From Bacteroidales bacterium (GTDB lineage Bacteria > Bacteroidota > Bacteroidia > Bacteroidales > UBA10428), in contig JAFGPB010000059.1 of assembly GCA_016926205.1 (NCBI GenBank), positions 1-37,953 on the forward strand: DNA of 37,953 nt, written 5' to 3'. Position 1 is the stretch's first letter; the number at the start of each line of letters is the position of its first letter. The notes beneath the pieces were generated by a model. The model was given only the letters and a program-made list of their open reading frames with translations, was not told the DNA's origin and did no database searches. Below, in pieces: positions 1 to 8,876 of the stretch. Made by a program: the position numbers and the translations under genes.

Positions 1-252
1 AATATTTTCTTTACAGTCTCTTTTGTTTCGTTTGAAACCATAGTTCAGTCAGATTAAAAAGGACTCAAAAATAAGTAATTTTTTAAAATGCAGATATACT
101 ATTTAGTCTAAATTAAAATTACAGGAAATCTCACAATTTTTATTGGCGGATGTTCTGCAACCGGATTGTACTGTCCTGAGCAACCGGATTGTACTGTCCT
201 GATCAGGCTTGTTAAAGCAGAACTGAAATCAGGTCAGGAAATTATCACTTTT
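1..252. other. Intergenic region downstream of the Rel/SpoT gene
   Basis: No coding region is supported here. The first 120 bases are AT-rich with no recognisable motif. The only clear structure is a short tandem duplication at 157-202, listed separately. No hairpin followed by a T-run was found for the minus-strand gene that ends at 253. Confidence 0.5.
157..202. repeat. Perfect 23-bp tandem duplication
   Basis: Two identical, directly adjacent 23-bp units (157-179 and 180-202), each beginning GCAACCGGATTG and ending CTGTCCTGA. The second copy runs into the palindrome CCTGATCAGG. They lie just beyond the 3' end of the Rel/SpoT gene. They may be a replication-slippage product; no function can be assigned. 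Confidence 0.85.
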
Positions 253-2496
253 TTATGACTCAGCCTCAACGCGTGTAACGGTATCCACACCCTTGAGCTT
301 GCTCAGGCTCACCAGCAGGTTGTTCAGGTCCTTTGTATCGTGTACGTATAAGTCCATCGTTCCTTCCCAGATGCCATCATGACTTGAAAGGTTCATCGAG
401 CGTATATTCACATTAAGTTCCTTGGATATTACTGTTGTGATATCATTATAGATGCCAAACCTGTCATACCCGGAGATGGCAATTTTTACCAGAAATGAAA
501 GCAGTTTGTGAGTTGTCCATTTCACCGGTACAACCATCTCACTTCTGCTGGATAGAAGCCGGACGGCATTTTTGCACTTTGCCTGATGAATGACCACTTT
601 ATCTGAGTCCTTAAAACCGCGAAACGCTATAACGTTGTCACCGGGAATGGGATTGCAGCAACCCGCTATGATATAGTCCGCTTCGGCATGACTGATATTT
701 TCCTTTAAGAGTACCGGTTTGTTATATTCGGATTTCTGCGCTCCGGTACCTGAAGCTGACGGCTTCTTGTTTCTGGACGATGAGATTCCCAACTGAAGTT
801 TCCAGTAGTTCACCCATTTGTTTTTCGTATTCCTTTTCAGGATTTCGCCAAGGTTATCCAGTTGCAGTATTCCGGTCCCGATTTTGCTGTAAAGCTCATC
901 TTTGGATGTGGTTTCATGCTCCGTCATAAGTTTCTGGATGATGCGGGCGTTTGGCCGGAGTTTCAGCTCCAGCAGCTGTTCCTCGAGCAGCTTTTTGCCT
1001 TTTTCGATCCGGTTCTTGTTTTCTGCTTTAAGAGCGTCTTTAATAGCGGTTTTGGCTTTCACCGTAACCACGGTACTGAGCCATTCAAGCCGTGGCCGCA
1101 GGATGTCAGACGTGATGATTTCAACCTGGTCACCGCTTTTCAGGATGTGATTCAGAGGTACCAGGCGGTGGTTGACTTTTGCACCTATGGCCTTGTGACC
1201 GATTTCGCTGTGTATTTCATAAGCAAAATCAAGTGCGGTGCTGTTTACAGGCAATGTTTTGATATCTCCCTTGGGGGTGAAAATAAAAATTTCCGAAGCA
1301 AACAGGTTCAGTTTGAAATCATCCAGGAACTCAAGTGCATCTGTCTGCGGGTTGGACAAAAGCTCGCGTATTCTTTTCAACCATTTGTCCAGTTCGCTTT
1401 CATGAGAACTGTCGGTCTTATACTTCCAGTGCGCAGCAAAACCACGTTCCGCGATCTCGTCCATGCGGGTGGAACGGATCTGCACTTCCACCCAGTTTCC
1501 TTTCGGACCCATGACAGTTGCATGAAGCGCCTCGTAACCGTTTGCCTTGGGTGTACTGACCCAGTCGCGGATGCGTTCAGGTTTTGGCATGTAAACGTCT
1601 GTGATCATGGAGTAGATATTCCAGCACTGGGTTTTTTCAGGTATTTCAGAAAAAGGTTCAAAGACAATGCGTACTGCCATGAGGTCATAAACTTCCTCGA
1701 AGGGAATGTTTTTACTCTGCATTTTGTGCCAGACGGAGAATATCGATTTATACCGTCCGCTTATTTCATAATGAATATTGTTCTTATCGAGCTGTGTTTT
1801 TATGGGACCGGAGAATTCTTCCAGGAATTTCTTATGGCTTTCCTCCCTGCTTTTTATTTTGCCGGAAAGATCGTGAAAAACTTTTGGATTGCGGTATTTC
1901 AGGCTCAGATCTTCCAGTTCGCTTTTTATTGAAAAGAAGCCCATGCGGTGGGCAAGCGGAGCATACAGATACAAGGTCTCAGCCGATATTTTCATCTGCT
2001 TATGGGGAGGTAGTGCATCCAGTGTGCGCATATTATGGAGTCTGTCTGCCAGCTTGATCAGGATTACCCTTACATCATCCGACAGGGTCAGCAGCATTTT
2101 CCTGAAATTTTCTGCCTGAAGCGAGGAATTTTTATCAAAAACGCCTGAAATTTTTGTGAGTCCGTCAATAATGGATGCAATCTTGGACCCGAAATTGTTC
2201 TCGATATCTTCCAGTGAAAAATCCGTGTCCTCGACCACATCATGTAACAATGCAGATACAACTGCCTTCACGCCCAGTCCCATTTCTTCCCCAACGATCC
2301 TTGCTACAGCTATCGGGTGTAAAATGTAAGGATCACCTGACATTCGCACAGATCCTTTATGTGCTTCCCTGGCCATTTTAAAGGCTTTCCGGATCAGTGC
2401 CCTGTCACTGCGCCTGTTGCAGCGTGCGCATGATTCCAGCATGGCGTTAAATTCACGCACAATCCTGAGTTCCTCTGCTGTGAGTATCTCGCTCAT
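253..2496 (-). CDS. spoT: Bifunctional (p)ppGpp synthetase/hydrolase, RelA/SpoT family
   Basis: A 747-aa long-form Rel/SpoT protein that makes and degrades the stringent-response alarmone (p)ppGpp in the cytoplasm. The N-terminal HD hydrolase domain (about 30-200) keeps its metal ligands: H60 in ILHP, the H85-D86 pair in LLHDVVEDT, and the LADRLHNMRTL segment near 149-159. The synthetase domain follows (about 245-360), with GRYKS at 247-251, YDLMAVRIV, GYEALHATV and VEVQIR. A TGS domain lies at about 402-463 (IFIFTPKGD), and a C-terminal ACT domain at about 670-745. The intact HD residues argue for a bifunctional enzyme rather than a synthetase-only RelA. The length is normal for the family. 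The gene is monocistronic as far as can be seen, with its start at 2496 and a short AT-rich upstream region. Confidence 0.96.
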   Translation of the reverse strand: MSEILTAEELRIVREFNAMLESCARCNRRSDRALIRKAFKMAREAHKGSVRMSGDPYILHPIAVARIVGEEMGLGVKAVVSALLHDVVEDTDFSLEDIENNFGSKIASIIDGLTKISGVFDKNSSLQAENFRKMLLTLSDDVRVILIKLADRLHNMRTLDALPPHKQMKISAETLYLYAPLAHRMGFFSIKSELEDLSLKYRNPKVFHDLSGKIKSREESHKKFLEEFSGPIKTQLDKNNIHYEISGRYKSIFSVWHKMQSKNIPFEEVYDLMAVRIVFEPFSEIPEKTQCWNIYSMITDVYMPKPERIRDWVSTPKANGYEALHATVMGPKGNWVEVQIRSTRMDEIAERGFAAHWKYKTDSSHESELDKWLKRIRELLSNPQTDALEFLDDFKLNLFASEIFIFTPKGDIKTLPVNSTALDFAYEIHSEIGHKAIGAKVNHRLVPLNHILKSGDQVEIITSDILRPRLEWLSTVVTVKAKTAIKDALKAENKNRIEKGKKLLEEQLLELKLRPNARIIQKLMTEHETTSKDELYSKIGTGILQLDNLGEILKRNTKNKWVNYWKLQLGISSSRNKKPSASGTGAQKSEYNKPVLLKENISHAEADYIIAGCCNPIPGDNVIAFRGFKDSDKVVIHQAKCKNAVRLLSSRSEMVVPVKWTTHKLLSFLVKIAISGYDRFGIYNDITTVISKELNVNIRSMNLSSHDGIWEGTMDLYVHDTKDLNNLLVSLSKLKGVDTVTRVEAES

Positions 2497-2639
2497 GTAT
2501 AATGATCCTTTTGCAAAATTGCCCGAAACATGGCAAAATTAGCGATTTTGTGTCATTCATGAAGTGGATGAACCAAAATAATGATATAAGATCCGGGCAG
2601 GACAGACATTCATGAAGGTATCTCAGAACGATGGTAAGC

Positions 2640-4145
2640 CTACCGGTATACTACCGTCAGACTGCCGTTTAATTCGACGACATCTGCAGAACGGTTGAAG
2701 ATCCTGATATAATACAGGTAAACACCTTCAGGGACAAAGTCACCATTCACCCTGCCGTCCCACGGACCTGATCCTTCCCATATCTTCAGTCCATACCGGT
2801 TGTATATGAACATTTCATAATGTTCAGGTTCAAATTCGAAAACAGGTTCGAATTCGCGGTTTGCAGGTTCGGGATCATTGGGCATGATCGCATTGGGGAT
2901 CCTGATCTCCGAAATGACTGAAAAGCAACTCTGATTTGAGACACTTCTTCCCTGAATGCCGTACAAATTAACATTTTCAACCGCTTCAACCCGGTAACAG
3001 ATCCTGTTCTCATAAGGATCGAGATGGTTGACCAGTCCGGATACATCATCATTGAAACCCGTTACCGATCCGGTGTAAACAACATCCACGACAGGATTTT
3101 CCACTCCGACCGTCCGGGTCAGGGTATAATTTTGCACACCTCCAAGCCAGTCAATATATTCGTTCCAGTCGAGAATGATATTCATTCCGTTCAATGTCCC
3201 GTTTAGCAGTATATTGTTTGACGTGTTGGATGTATCGCCCGGAAGCCCGCAGTTGTTCAGGGCAACCAGGCGGTAATAATACACACCGGACTGAAAAACA
3301 ATGGGATCGGTATATGCGATACGGGTCTCGCCGCTTTCAAAAGCGTCAATGACCGTATATGGACCCCCTGTCGCGGTACTGCGAAGGAGTGTATACTGAT
3401 ATGTCCCGGATGAGCCGATCGTAAAGGACAGGTCAATACCGTTTTCCCCGCTGATCGTGGCGTAATCGGCATTCATCCATTGGGGCCCGGGATTCATGTC
3501 TTCCGAATTCACGGATCTCATATTGGATTTCGACCTTCTGATCCCGTCAGCATGAACGGCTTCAACATACAGATCATAGTTGTGATCAGCCTGCAGGCTG
3601 CGTGTATAGGAATTGATCCCTTCATCGAGCGATGCGATGACCGTCCATGGTCCTCCGTCAATCCTCCACCATATGTTGTATTCATCAATCTGACCCCTCC
3701 ACGAATTGTAATCGTTCCATTCAAGGGTAATTGTGGCTGTACAGGAGTCAACCAAAGGTTCCTGCAGAAAAATGGTACTGTCCGGTTCATCAAAAAGACT
3801 GGGAAAAACCAGACCTCCCCCCATGTCGTTCACAGCCCAAACACTGTATCCCACGGAATGCAGACCCGATTCCGTATTGGTGTTGGTAAATTCAGTGTCG
3901 GGTGGATAAACCCTGCCTACGGGAAGAAGATAATAAGGGTCAGGCGGATTGATCTGAGCAATTCCTATCTCATAATAATTAACATTCGGGGACGGACTGG
4001 GTAGCCAGACGATGATGTCATATCCGGTCTCGGGGTCCACGGTCACATAGTACAGATCGGGCCGTTCAGGTTCCTGTGCCCTGCCGGTGAAGGGAAGCAG
4101 CAGCAGGAATACTGCAAGCGAGTAATGTAAATATTTACCTGTCAT
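2640..4145 (-). CDS. Secreted fibronectin type III-like protein with T9SS/gliding-type C-terminal domain
   Basis: A 501-aa exported protein. It begins with a signal peptide (hydrophobic AVFLLLLPF, then cleavage after GRAQ). The body holds several beta-sandwich repeats of fibronectin type III type, recognisable from WNDYNSWRGQIDEYNIWW and LDWNEYIDWLGGVQNYTL segments alternating with YYYRLVALN-like strands. The last ~90 residues (IPNAIMPNDPEPANREFEP, then MFIYNRYGLKIWEGSGPWDG, ending in NGSLTVVYR) match the gliding-motility-associated / CHU_C-type C-terminal domain used as a type IX secretion signal. This predicts cell-surface or secreted localisation by T9SS, which is specific to Bacteroidota. 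No catalytic domain is visible, so an adhesin or surface-structural role is likely but inferred. It stands alone between oppositely oriented or unrelated genes. Confidence 0.88.
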   Translation of the reverse strand: MTGKYLHYSLAVFLLLLPFTGRAQEPERPDLYYVTVDPETGYDIIVWLPSPSPNVNYYEIGIAQINPPDPYYLLPVGRVYPPDTEFTNTNTESGLHSVGYSVWAVNDMGGGLVFPSLFDEPDSTIFLQEPLVDSCTATITLEWNDYNSWRGQIDEYNIWWRIDGGPWTVIASLDEGINSYTRSLQADHNYDLYVEAVHADGIRRSKSNMRSVNSEDMNPGPQWMNADYATISGENGIDLSFTIGSSGTYQYTLLRSTATGGPYTVIDAFESGETRIAYTDPIVFQSGVYYYRLVALNNCGLPGDTSNTSNNILLNGTLNGMNIILDWNEYIDWLGGVQNYTLTRTVGVENPVVDVVYTGSVTGFNDDVSGLVNHLDPYENRICYRVEAVENVNLYGIQGRSVSNQSCFSVISEIRIPNAIMPNDPEPANREFEPVFEFEPEHYEMFIYNRYGLKIWEGSGPWDGRVNGDFVPEGVYLYYIRIFNRSADVVELNGSLTVVYR

Positions 4146-4350
4146 ATCGGTACCCTGAATAACGGAGACAAGAACCGGTTATTATGGTCAAATATACAGC
4201 AACTCTGTAAAAGTCAGGTACCAAAATCCCACATATTTATGGAACCTTTTCAACCCTCTGCAGGCAAGAAACTGAATTTTCATCAACGTTGCTTTTTCCG
4301 TGCCGGTTCATTTCGTATTTTTACAGGAATACAATAATTCTACAGGAGGA

Positions 4351-5070
4351 ATGAGTGTCGTAAAAGCTATGGTAAAAACCGGGGTGTGGATGACCCTGTT
4401 CAGCATTGCAATGGGATTCCTGGAATCGGTTGTGGTGGTCTATATACGTGAACTCTACTATCCGGCCGGATTTGATTTTCCTATGGTGAGGCCTGAGACC
4501 GGGATCTTCGTCACCGAAGTATTGCGTGAGGCTGCTACAATCATCATGCTGTCCGCCGTTGCATATATTGGCGGTCGCTCTTTAGATGAGAGGTTTGCGT
4601 GGTTCCTTTACTGCTTTGCGGTCTGGGATATTTTCTATTATGGTTTTCTGAAGTTGCTTCTTGGCTGGCCGGAATCCATCCTGACATGGGACATTCTCTT
4701 TCTCATCCCGGTCGCATGGACCGGTCCGGTGATCACTCCGGTCATCATTGCATGCACCATGATCCTGCTGGCTTTATCGATCCTGTATTTCTCCTGTCAA
4801 CAGAACGTGCCGGTCAGGATACCCAAATCGGCCTGGATCCTGCTGATCACCGGTTCCCTGGTAATAATTCTTTCATTTATCTGGGATTACGTTTCATTCG
4901 TACTGGAAACATTTAAGGTTACCGGCCATACCACCATCACCGCATTTTTTCAGCTGATATACAGTTATATACCTGATCGGTTCAACTGGCCGGTTTATAT
5001 TGCGGGGGAAATCATCATCCTTGCCGGCATTTTCCGTTTCATTCACCGGCAAAGGAAAACAACACATTAA
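4351..5070 (+). CDS. Multi-pass integral membrane protein of unknown function
   Basis: A hydrophobic protein of about 239 aa with roughly six to seven predicted membrane segments: TLFSIAMGFLESVVVVYI, VLREAATIIMLSAVAYIG, a segment around FYYGFLKLLLGW, ILFLIPVAW, VIIACTMILLALSILYF, ILLITGSLVIILSFIW and a last one near IAGEIIILAGIFRF. I do not recognise a named family; it looks like a conserved hypothetical membrane protein. An open frame extends upstream to 4300, but those 17 residues are polar and unlike a membrane-protein N terminus. ATG 4351 lies directly behind AGGAGGA and ATG 4369 is also possible, so the start is uncertain. It precedes the tetR operon in the same direction, separated by the operator-like region. 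Confidence 0.7.
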   Translation: MSVVKAMVKTGVWMTLFSIAMGFLESVVVVYIRELYYPAGFDFPMVRPETGIFVTEVLREAATIIMLSAVAYIGGRSLDERFAWFLYCFAVWDIFYYGFLKLLLGWPESILTWDILFLIPVAWTGPVITPVIIACTMILLALSILYFSCQQNVPVRIPKSAWILLITGSLVIILSFIWDYVSFVLETFKVTGHTTITAFFQLIYSYIPDRFNWPVYIAGEIIILAGIFRFIHRQRKTTH

Positions 5071-5090
5071 TTTTACTGAATAAAAAATAT

Positions 5091-5150
5091 TATACGATAT
5101 ATGTAAAATATAACAAATATCGTATATTTGTATCATGAATCGTATATCAT
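5091..5150 (+). promoter_or_regulatory. Operator-like cluster upstream of and at the start of tetR
   Basis: Three copies of one half-site occur within 60 bases: ATACGATAT on the plus strand (5092-5100), ATATCGTATAT (5118-5128) and ATCGTATATC (5139-5148). The first is inverted relative to the other two, which gives a near-palindromic ATACGATAT...ATATCGTAT pair about 17 bases apart. The cluster ends a few bases before the TTG start of the TetR gene. This is the arrangement expected for an autoregulated TetR promoter. The motif is seen directly; binding by the adjacent TetR is inferred. Confidence 0.6.
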
Positions 5151-5157
5151 GTAAATC

Positions 5158-5745
5158 TTGACAAAACCTTTTGAAAATACTGCCAAATACAGGGCAATCT
5201 TTGATACGGCCCGGGAACTTTTCTGGAAACACGGTGTGAGAAGGGTGAGTGTGGAAGAGATCTGCAGGAATGCCGGCGTGAGCAAAATGACATTCTATAA
5301 GATGTTCCCCAACAAGGTCGAACTTGCCAAGCACATTTATGACAGGATCGTAGACGTCGCCATGGAAAAATTCAGGGCCTTGATGTTTATGAATATTTCC
5401 GTAGATGAAAAAATAAGAAAAATGATTGAGCTGAAGATCGAAGGGACACACAACATCAGTCAGGAATTTATACAGGACCTTTACAAGAATCCTGATCTCG
5501 GACTGAAGGTTCATGTGGAAGAAACGTCAAGGAAAACCTGGTCGATGATCGCGGAATGTTTTAGGGAGGCACAGCGGAAAGGTGTTTTTCGCAGTGATAT
5601 TCGGCCGGAATTCCTGCTGTATTACACGGAGAAAATGGCTGAAATGATCACGGACGAAAGGCTCATTAGGATATGCGGATCGCCTGAAGAGGCAATTAAA
5701 GAACTGATCGGTTTCTTCGCGTACGGCATATCGGAACACCAATAG
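5158..5745 (+). CDS. TetR/AcrR family transcriptional regulator
   Basis: A 195-aa TetR-type repressor. The N-terminal helix-turn-helix domain (about residues 8-58) is typical: YRAIFDTARELFWKHG, then the RRVSVEEICRNAGVSKMTFY recognition region followed by MFPNKVELAKHIYD. The C-terminal half is an all-helical ligand/dimerisation domain with no recognised subfamily. The start must be TTG at 5158. An in-frame stop lies at 5152-5154, upstream ATGs at 5135 and 5149 are in other frames or hit stops, and the next in-frame ATG would delete the DNA-binding helices. The gene is the first of a tight operon (6 bases to the next gene) ending in a FtsX-type ABC transporter, so it probably senses a compound or envelope signal handled by that transporter. 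Confidence 0.9.
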   Translation: MTKPFENTAKYRAIFDTARELFWKHGVRRVSVEEICRNAGVSKMTFYKMFPNKVELAKHIYDRIVDVAMEKFRALMFMNISVDEKIRKMIELKIEGTHNISQEFIQDLYKNPDLGLKVHVEETSRKTWSMIAECFREAQRKGVFRSDIRPEFLLYYTEKMAEMITDERLIRICGSPEEAIKELIGFFAYGISEHQ

Positions 5746-5751
5746 CGAATC

Positions 5752-6894
5752 ATGAAGTGGCAGGCTGCCATATTGCTGAACACCATCCTGATGTTACACG
5801 GGTTCACTGGGAACGGGCAGGAAGGACCGGAATTTTCCGGTCAGCTTTCCTCGTGGCTGCACTTCAATTCTTCAAATGATCTTCCGCTGTGGTCCGGTGG
5901 AAGGTATATACCACAACTGAATTTTGATATCCCTGTAATCGCCACCCAACTGATAGATTTTGAAGCATCTGCAAACCTTTACGGAAACTTCGGGTTGCAT
6001 CCTTTCGATACCGTCAGTTTCAACGGAAAGATAAAACCTTACCGGATCTGGGCGCGCTTCTCGACGACCCAGCTGGAACTGCGGGCCGGACTGCAGAAAA
6101 TAAATTTCGGATCTGCATCAATATTAAGGCCTTTAATGTGGTTCGACCGGATTGATTCACGCGATCCCTTGAAACTTACCGATGGTGTCTGGGGACTGCT
6201 TGCCCGTTATTATTTTCTGAATAATGTCAACATCTGGCTGTGGGGTTTGTACGGCAATGAAAACCCAAAAGGCTGGGAAACATTAAAATCAATAAAGCAT
6301 ACTCCCGAATTCGGAGGCCGTTTGCAAACTCCTTTGCCCAGGGGGGAGGCCGGATTTTCATACCATCATCGGATGGCTGATTGCAGCAGCCTGTCGGATT
6401 CGGCAATTGCTTTTAAAAAGGTTCCTGAAAACCGTTTCGGTTTTGATGCAAAATTTGATGTAGTGGTCGGCTGCTGGATTGAAGCTTCATGGTCAAATCA
6501 CAGCAAAAACATCGGTATCTATTCCAATCAGGAGATCATCAATTTTGGAATCGACTATACATTTGGCCTGGGCAACGGTCTTACTGTCATAGTTGAACAA
6601 CTTATCGCATCCTATGACCGGAAACCTTTTGAATTTGAGAATTCAACGACTTTTTCCTTGATGACACTGTCATATCCTGTCGGCATATTCGACAACATCA
6701 GCGCGGTCTTTTATTACGACTGGACGCACGACAAATCATACAACTTTGTGAACTGGCAAAAACAATTCAATAAATTTACATTTTATCTGATGGGGTACAT
6801 CAATCCGAAGGAATACAACATACCCACACAGGGTTCGGATCAGATGCTGTATGCGGGAAACGGGATTCAGCTGATGGTGGTTCTTAATCATTAA
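5752..6894 (+). CDS. Outer-membrane beta-barrel protein in the tetR-ABC operon
   Basis: A 380-aa protein with an N-terminal signal peptide (hydrophobic AAILLNTILMLHGF, cleavage probably near GNGQ). The rest is an alternating aromatic/polar pattern typical of a beta-barrel, with many strands such as YRIWARFSTTQLELRAGLQ, NVNIWLWGLYG and ISAVFYYDWTH. The fragment LRAGLQKINFGSASILRPLMW resembles phosphate/alginate-porin-like barrels, but I do not recognise a named family. It starts 6 bases after tetR and precedes a LolD/MacB-type ATPase with two FtsX permeases. The likely role is the outer-membrane component, or a surface sensor, of that export or lipoprotein-handling system. This is inferred from position only. 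Confidence 0.75.
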   Translation: MKWQAAILLNTILMLHGFTGNGQEGPEFSGQLSSWLHFNSSNDLPLWSGGRYIPQLNFDIPVIATQLIDFEASANLYGNFGLHPFDTVSFNGKIKPYRIWARFSTTQLELRAGLQKINFGSASILRPLMWFDRIDSRDPLKLTDGVWGLLARYYFLNNVNIWLWGLYGNENPKGWETLKSIKHTPEFGGRLQTPLPRGEAGFSYHHRMADCSSLSDSAIAFKKVPENRFGFDAKFDVVVGCWIEASWSNHSKNIGIYSNQEIINFGIDYTFGLGNGLTVIVEQLIASYDRKPFEFENSTTFSLMTLSYPVGIFDNISAVFYYDWTHDKSYNFVNWQKQFNKFTFYLMGYINPKEYNIPTQGSDQMLYAGNGIQLMVVLNH

Positions 6895-6989
6895 AAGAAT
6901 GAAGGTAACCATAAATATAAAACCGGGATCAGGACCAGCAGGCAGGATCTCTAGCAGGAAAAAATAACAACTACCAATTCTTTCAGAAA

Positions 6990-7688
6990 ATGGAAAACAA
7001 TTTTATCATTCAAACAGAAAAGCTGACCAAGCGGTTTCCGATGGGGAAGGGTGAGTTTACTGCACTCAAGGGCATAGATCTGGGCCTGGGTACGGGTGAA
7101 TTTACCGGATTGGTGGGACCGAGCGGCTCGGGAAAAACGACATTGCTGAATATCATAGGGTCGCTGGATACACCCTCTGAAGGCAAAGTAATTGTACTGG
7201 ACCATTCAATCGGAAGCCTGACGGCCAAAGAAGCGGCCAGGCTGCGCAAAGAGCAGCTGGGATTTATTTTTCAGAGCTACAATCTTCTGGCTGTGCATAC
7301 GGTATACGAAAATGTTGAGTTTCCGCTGTTGCTGCTCGGATTCCCGGCAGGAGAACGCCGGAAAATGGTGATGGACGCCCTTGAATGGGTAGGCCTGACA
7401 GACAAAGTAAAGCAAAAGCCGCCGCAGCTTTCGGGAGGTGAGTGCCAGCGCGTGGCAATTGCCCGGGCCATGGTCAAGAAACCCTCCATTGTGATTGCCG
7501 ATGAACCGACAGCAAACCTGGATGCTGCCAATTCTCACAACATTTTACAGACGATGGTCAGGCTCAACAGTGAACTGAAGACCACGTTCCTGTTTGCGAC
7601 ACACGATGAAAAGGTCATCAGCTATCTGAAGCGAAAGATTTATCTGCTTGACGGCAAAGTGGACAAGGATGAAATCGTTTCAAACTAA
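6990..7688 (+). CDS. ABC transporter ATP-binding protein, LolD/MacB type
   Basis: A 232-aa ATPase subunit that energises the two FtsX-type permeases encoded immediately downstream. All ABC motifs are intact: Walker A GPSGSGKTT (about 44-52), Q-loop in LGFIFQSYNLLAVHTVYENV, signature LSGGECQRVAIARAM, Walker B IVIADEPTANLD, and H-loop FATHDEKV. The FIFQSYNLL and ADEPTANLDA signatures are those of the MacB/LolD/FtsE-like group, which act by mechanotransmission on periplasmic substrates rather than by transport through a membrane channel. It lies 12 bases upstream of the first permease. A 95-bp gap before it contains no gene and may carry a second promoter or an mRNA processing site. Confidence 0.95.
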   Translation: MENNFIIQTEKLTKRFPMGKGEFTALKGIDLGLGTGEFTGLVGPSGSGKTTLLNIIGSLDTPSEGKVIVLDHSIGSLTAKEAARLRKEQLGFIFQSYNLLAVHTVYENVEFPLLLLGFPAGERRKMVMDALEWVGLTDKVKQKPPQLSGGECQRVAIARAMVKKPSIVIADEPTANLDAANSHNILQTMVRLNSELKTTFLFATHDEKVISYLKRKIYLLDGKVDKDEIVSN

Positions 7689-7700
7689 AAATCTGCCAAA

Positions 7701-8876
7701 ATGAAACTAGCTATAAAACTGGCATTCAGAAACCTGATCGGGGCGGGTTTGCGGACCTGGCTCAATGTCATTGTACTGTCATTCTCTTTCGTGCTGATCA
7801 TTGCAGCCAAGGGTATTCTTGTCGGATGGGACCGGCAGGCCAAACGTGATATGACCAGCTGGGAAATCGGAGGAGGGCAGTACTGGAATGAAAATTATGA
7901 CCCGTATGATGCATTTACGCTGATCGATGCACATGCTCCGGTTCCTTCGGAGTTTTCTCCGGAAATTGAAGCGGGTGACATGGTCCCGGTGCTGATCACG
8001 CAAGGCACCATCTATCCGGAAGGCCGCATGCAGTCCATACTCATCAAGGGCATCAGTCCGGAACAGACGCTGCTCGAACTGCCTACATACAAACTGGATA
8101 CGTTGCCGGGAAGCATCCCTGCAATTATCGGTTCCAACATGGCCAATGCCAATAAGCTGGAGGCCGGCGATTATGTGACCATACGCTGGAGGGATGCCAA
8201 TGGTACCTTCGATGCCGCTGAGATATGCATTACCGGGATTTTTACAACGAATGTTCCTACGGTGGATGTGGCACAGGTATGGCTGCCGCTGGAAAGCCTG
8301 CAGTCCATGTTGCTCATGCCGGGAGAAGCGACGGTGTTGACGTTCAGGGACCGGGAAATAAACAGGATCGGAGTCGCAGGCTGGAAACTGATGAGTTATG
8401 AAGCGCTGGTCAGCGACGTCGAGGAAATGATCAGAACCAAATCGGTGGGTCAGTCCGTTTTTTACACCATCCTCCTGCTGCTTGCGCTCCTGGCAATTTT
8501 CGATACGCAGGTGCTGTCCATATTCCGCAGGCAGAAAGAGATCGGAACCTATGTGGCCCTAGGCTATACCCGTCGTGAAGTTGTGGGCCTGTTTACCGTC
8601 GAAGGGGCGATGCATGCCGTGCTTGCCGCTGTTGTCGGTGCAATATACGGTATCCCTTTGCTGTACTGGCTTTCCAAAACCGGAATCTCACTGGGAACTT
8701 CTTCTGCTGATTATGGCTTTGCCATTGCCGATACCATGTATCCGGTTTACAGCGGCTCACTGGTCGTGGGGACAACCCTGGTCGTCCTGCTGGCAACCAC
8801 AGTTGTCAGCTACTGGCCGTCCAGAAGAATAGCAAAAATGAATCCAACGGAAGCTTTAAGGGGGAAAATACAATGA
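7701..8876 (+). CDS. FtsX/MacB-type ABC transporter permease (first)
   Basis: A 391-aa type VII ABC permease. One N-terminal membrane helix (about residues 15-40, IVLSFSFVLIIAAKGILV) is followed by a large periplasmic MacB-PCD-like domain. The C-terminal FtsX domain has three helices: TILLLLALLAIFDTQVLSIF, an AVLAAVVGAIYGIPLLY segment and VVGTTLVVLLATTVVSYWP. It keeps the usual cytoplasmic coupling sequence RRQKEIGTYVALGYTRREV and the terminal AKMNPTEALRGK motif. It overlaps the second permease by 4 bases (ATGA), so the two are translationally coupled and probably form a heterodimer on the ATPase. Together they resemble LolC/LolE-type or MacB-type systems; the cargo is unknown. Confidence 0.92.
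   Translation: MKLAIKLAFRNLIGAGLRTWLNVIVLSFSFVLIIAAKGILVGWDRQAKRDMTSWEIGGGQYWNENYDPYDAFTLIDAHAPVPSEFSPEIEAGDMVPVLITQGTIYPEGRMQSILIKGISPEQTLLELPTYKLDTLPGSIPAIIGSNMANANKLEAGDYVTIRWRDANGTFDAAEICITGIFTTNVPTVDVAQVWLPLESLQSMLLMPGEATVLTFRDREINRIGVAGWKLMSYEALVSDVEEMIRTKSVGQSVFYTILLLLALLAIFDTQVLSIFRRQKEIGTYVALGYTRREVVGLFTVEGAMHAVLAAVVGAIYGIPLLYWLSKTGISLGTSSADYGFAIADTMYPVYSGSLVVGTTLVVLLATTVVSYWPSRRIAKMNPTEALRGKIQ

Noticed and set aside
862-1932. Long open frame (356 codons) on the plus strand
   Set aside because: It lies antisense inside the Rel/SpoT gene and its translation shows no family features; it is a shadow of that gene's codon bias.
2554-2617. 11-bp direct repeat CATTCATGAAG (2554-2564 and 2607-2617) between the Rel/SpoT and fibronectin-type genes
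   Set aside because: It is short, with 42 bases between copies and no flanking structure. It could be chance and supports no element.
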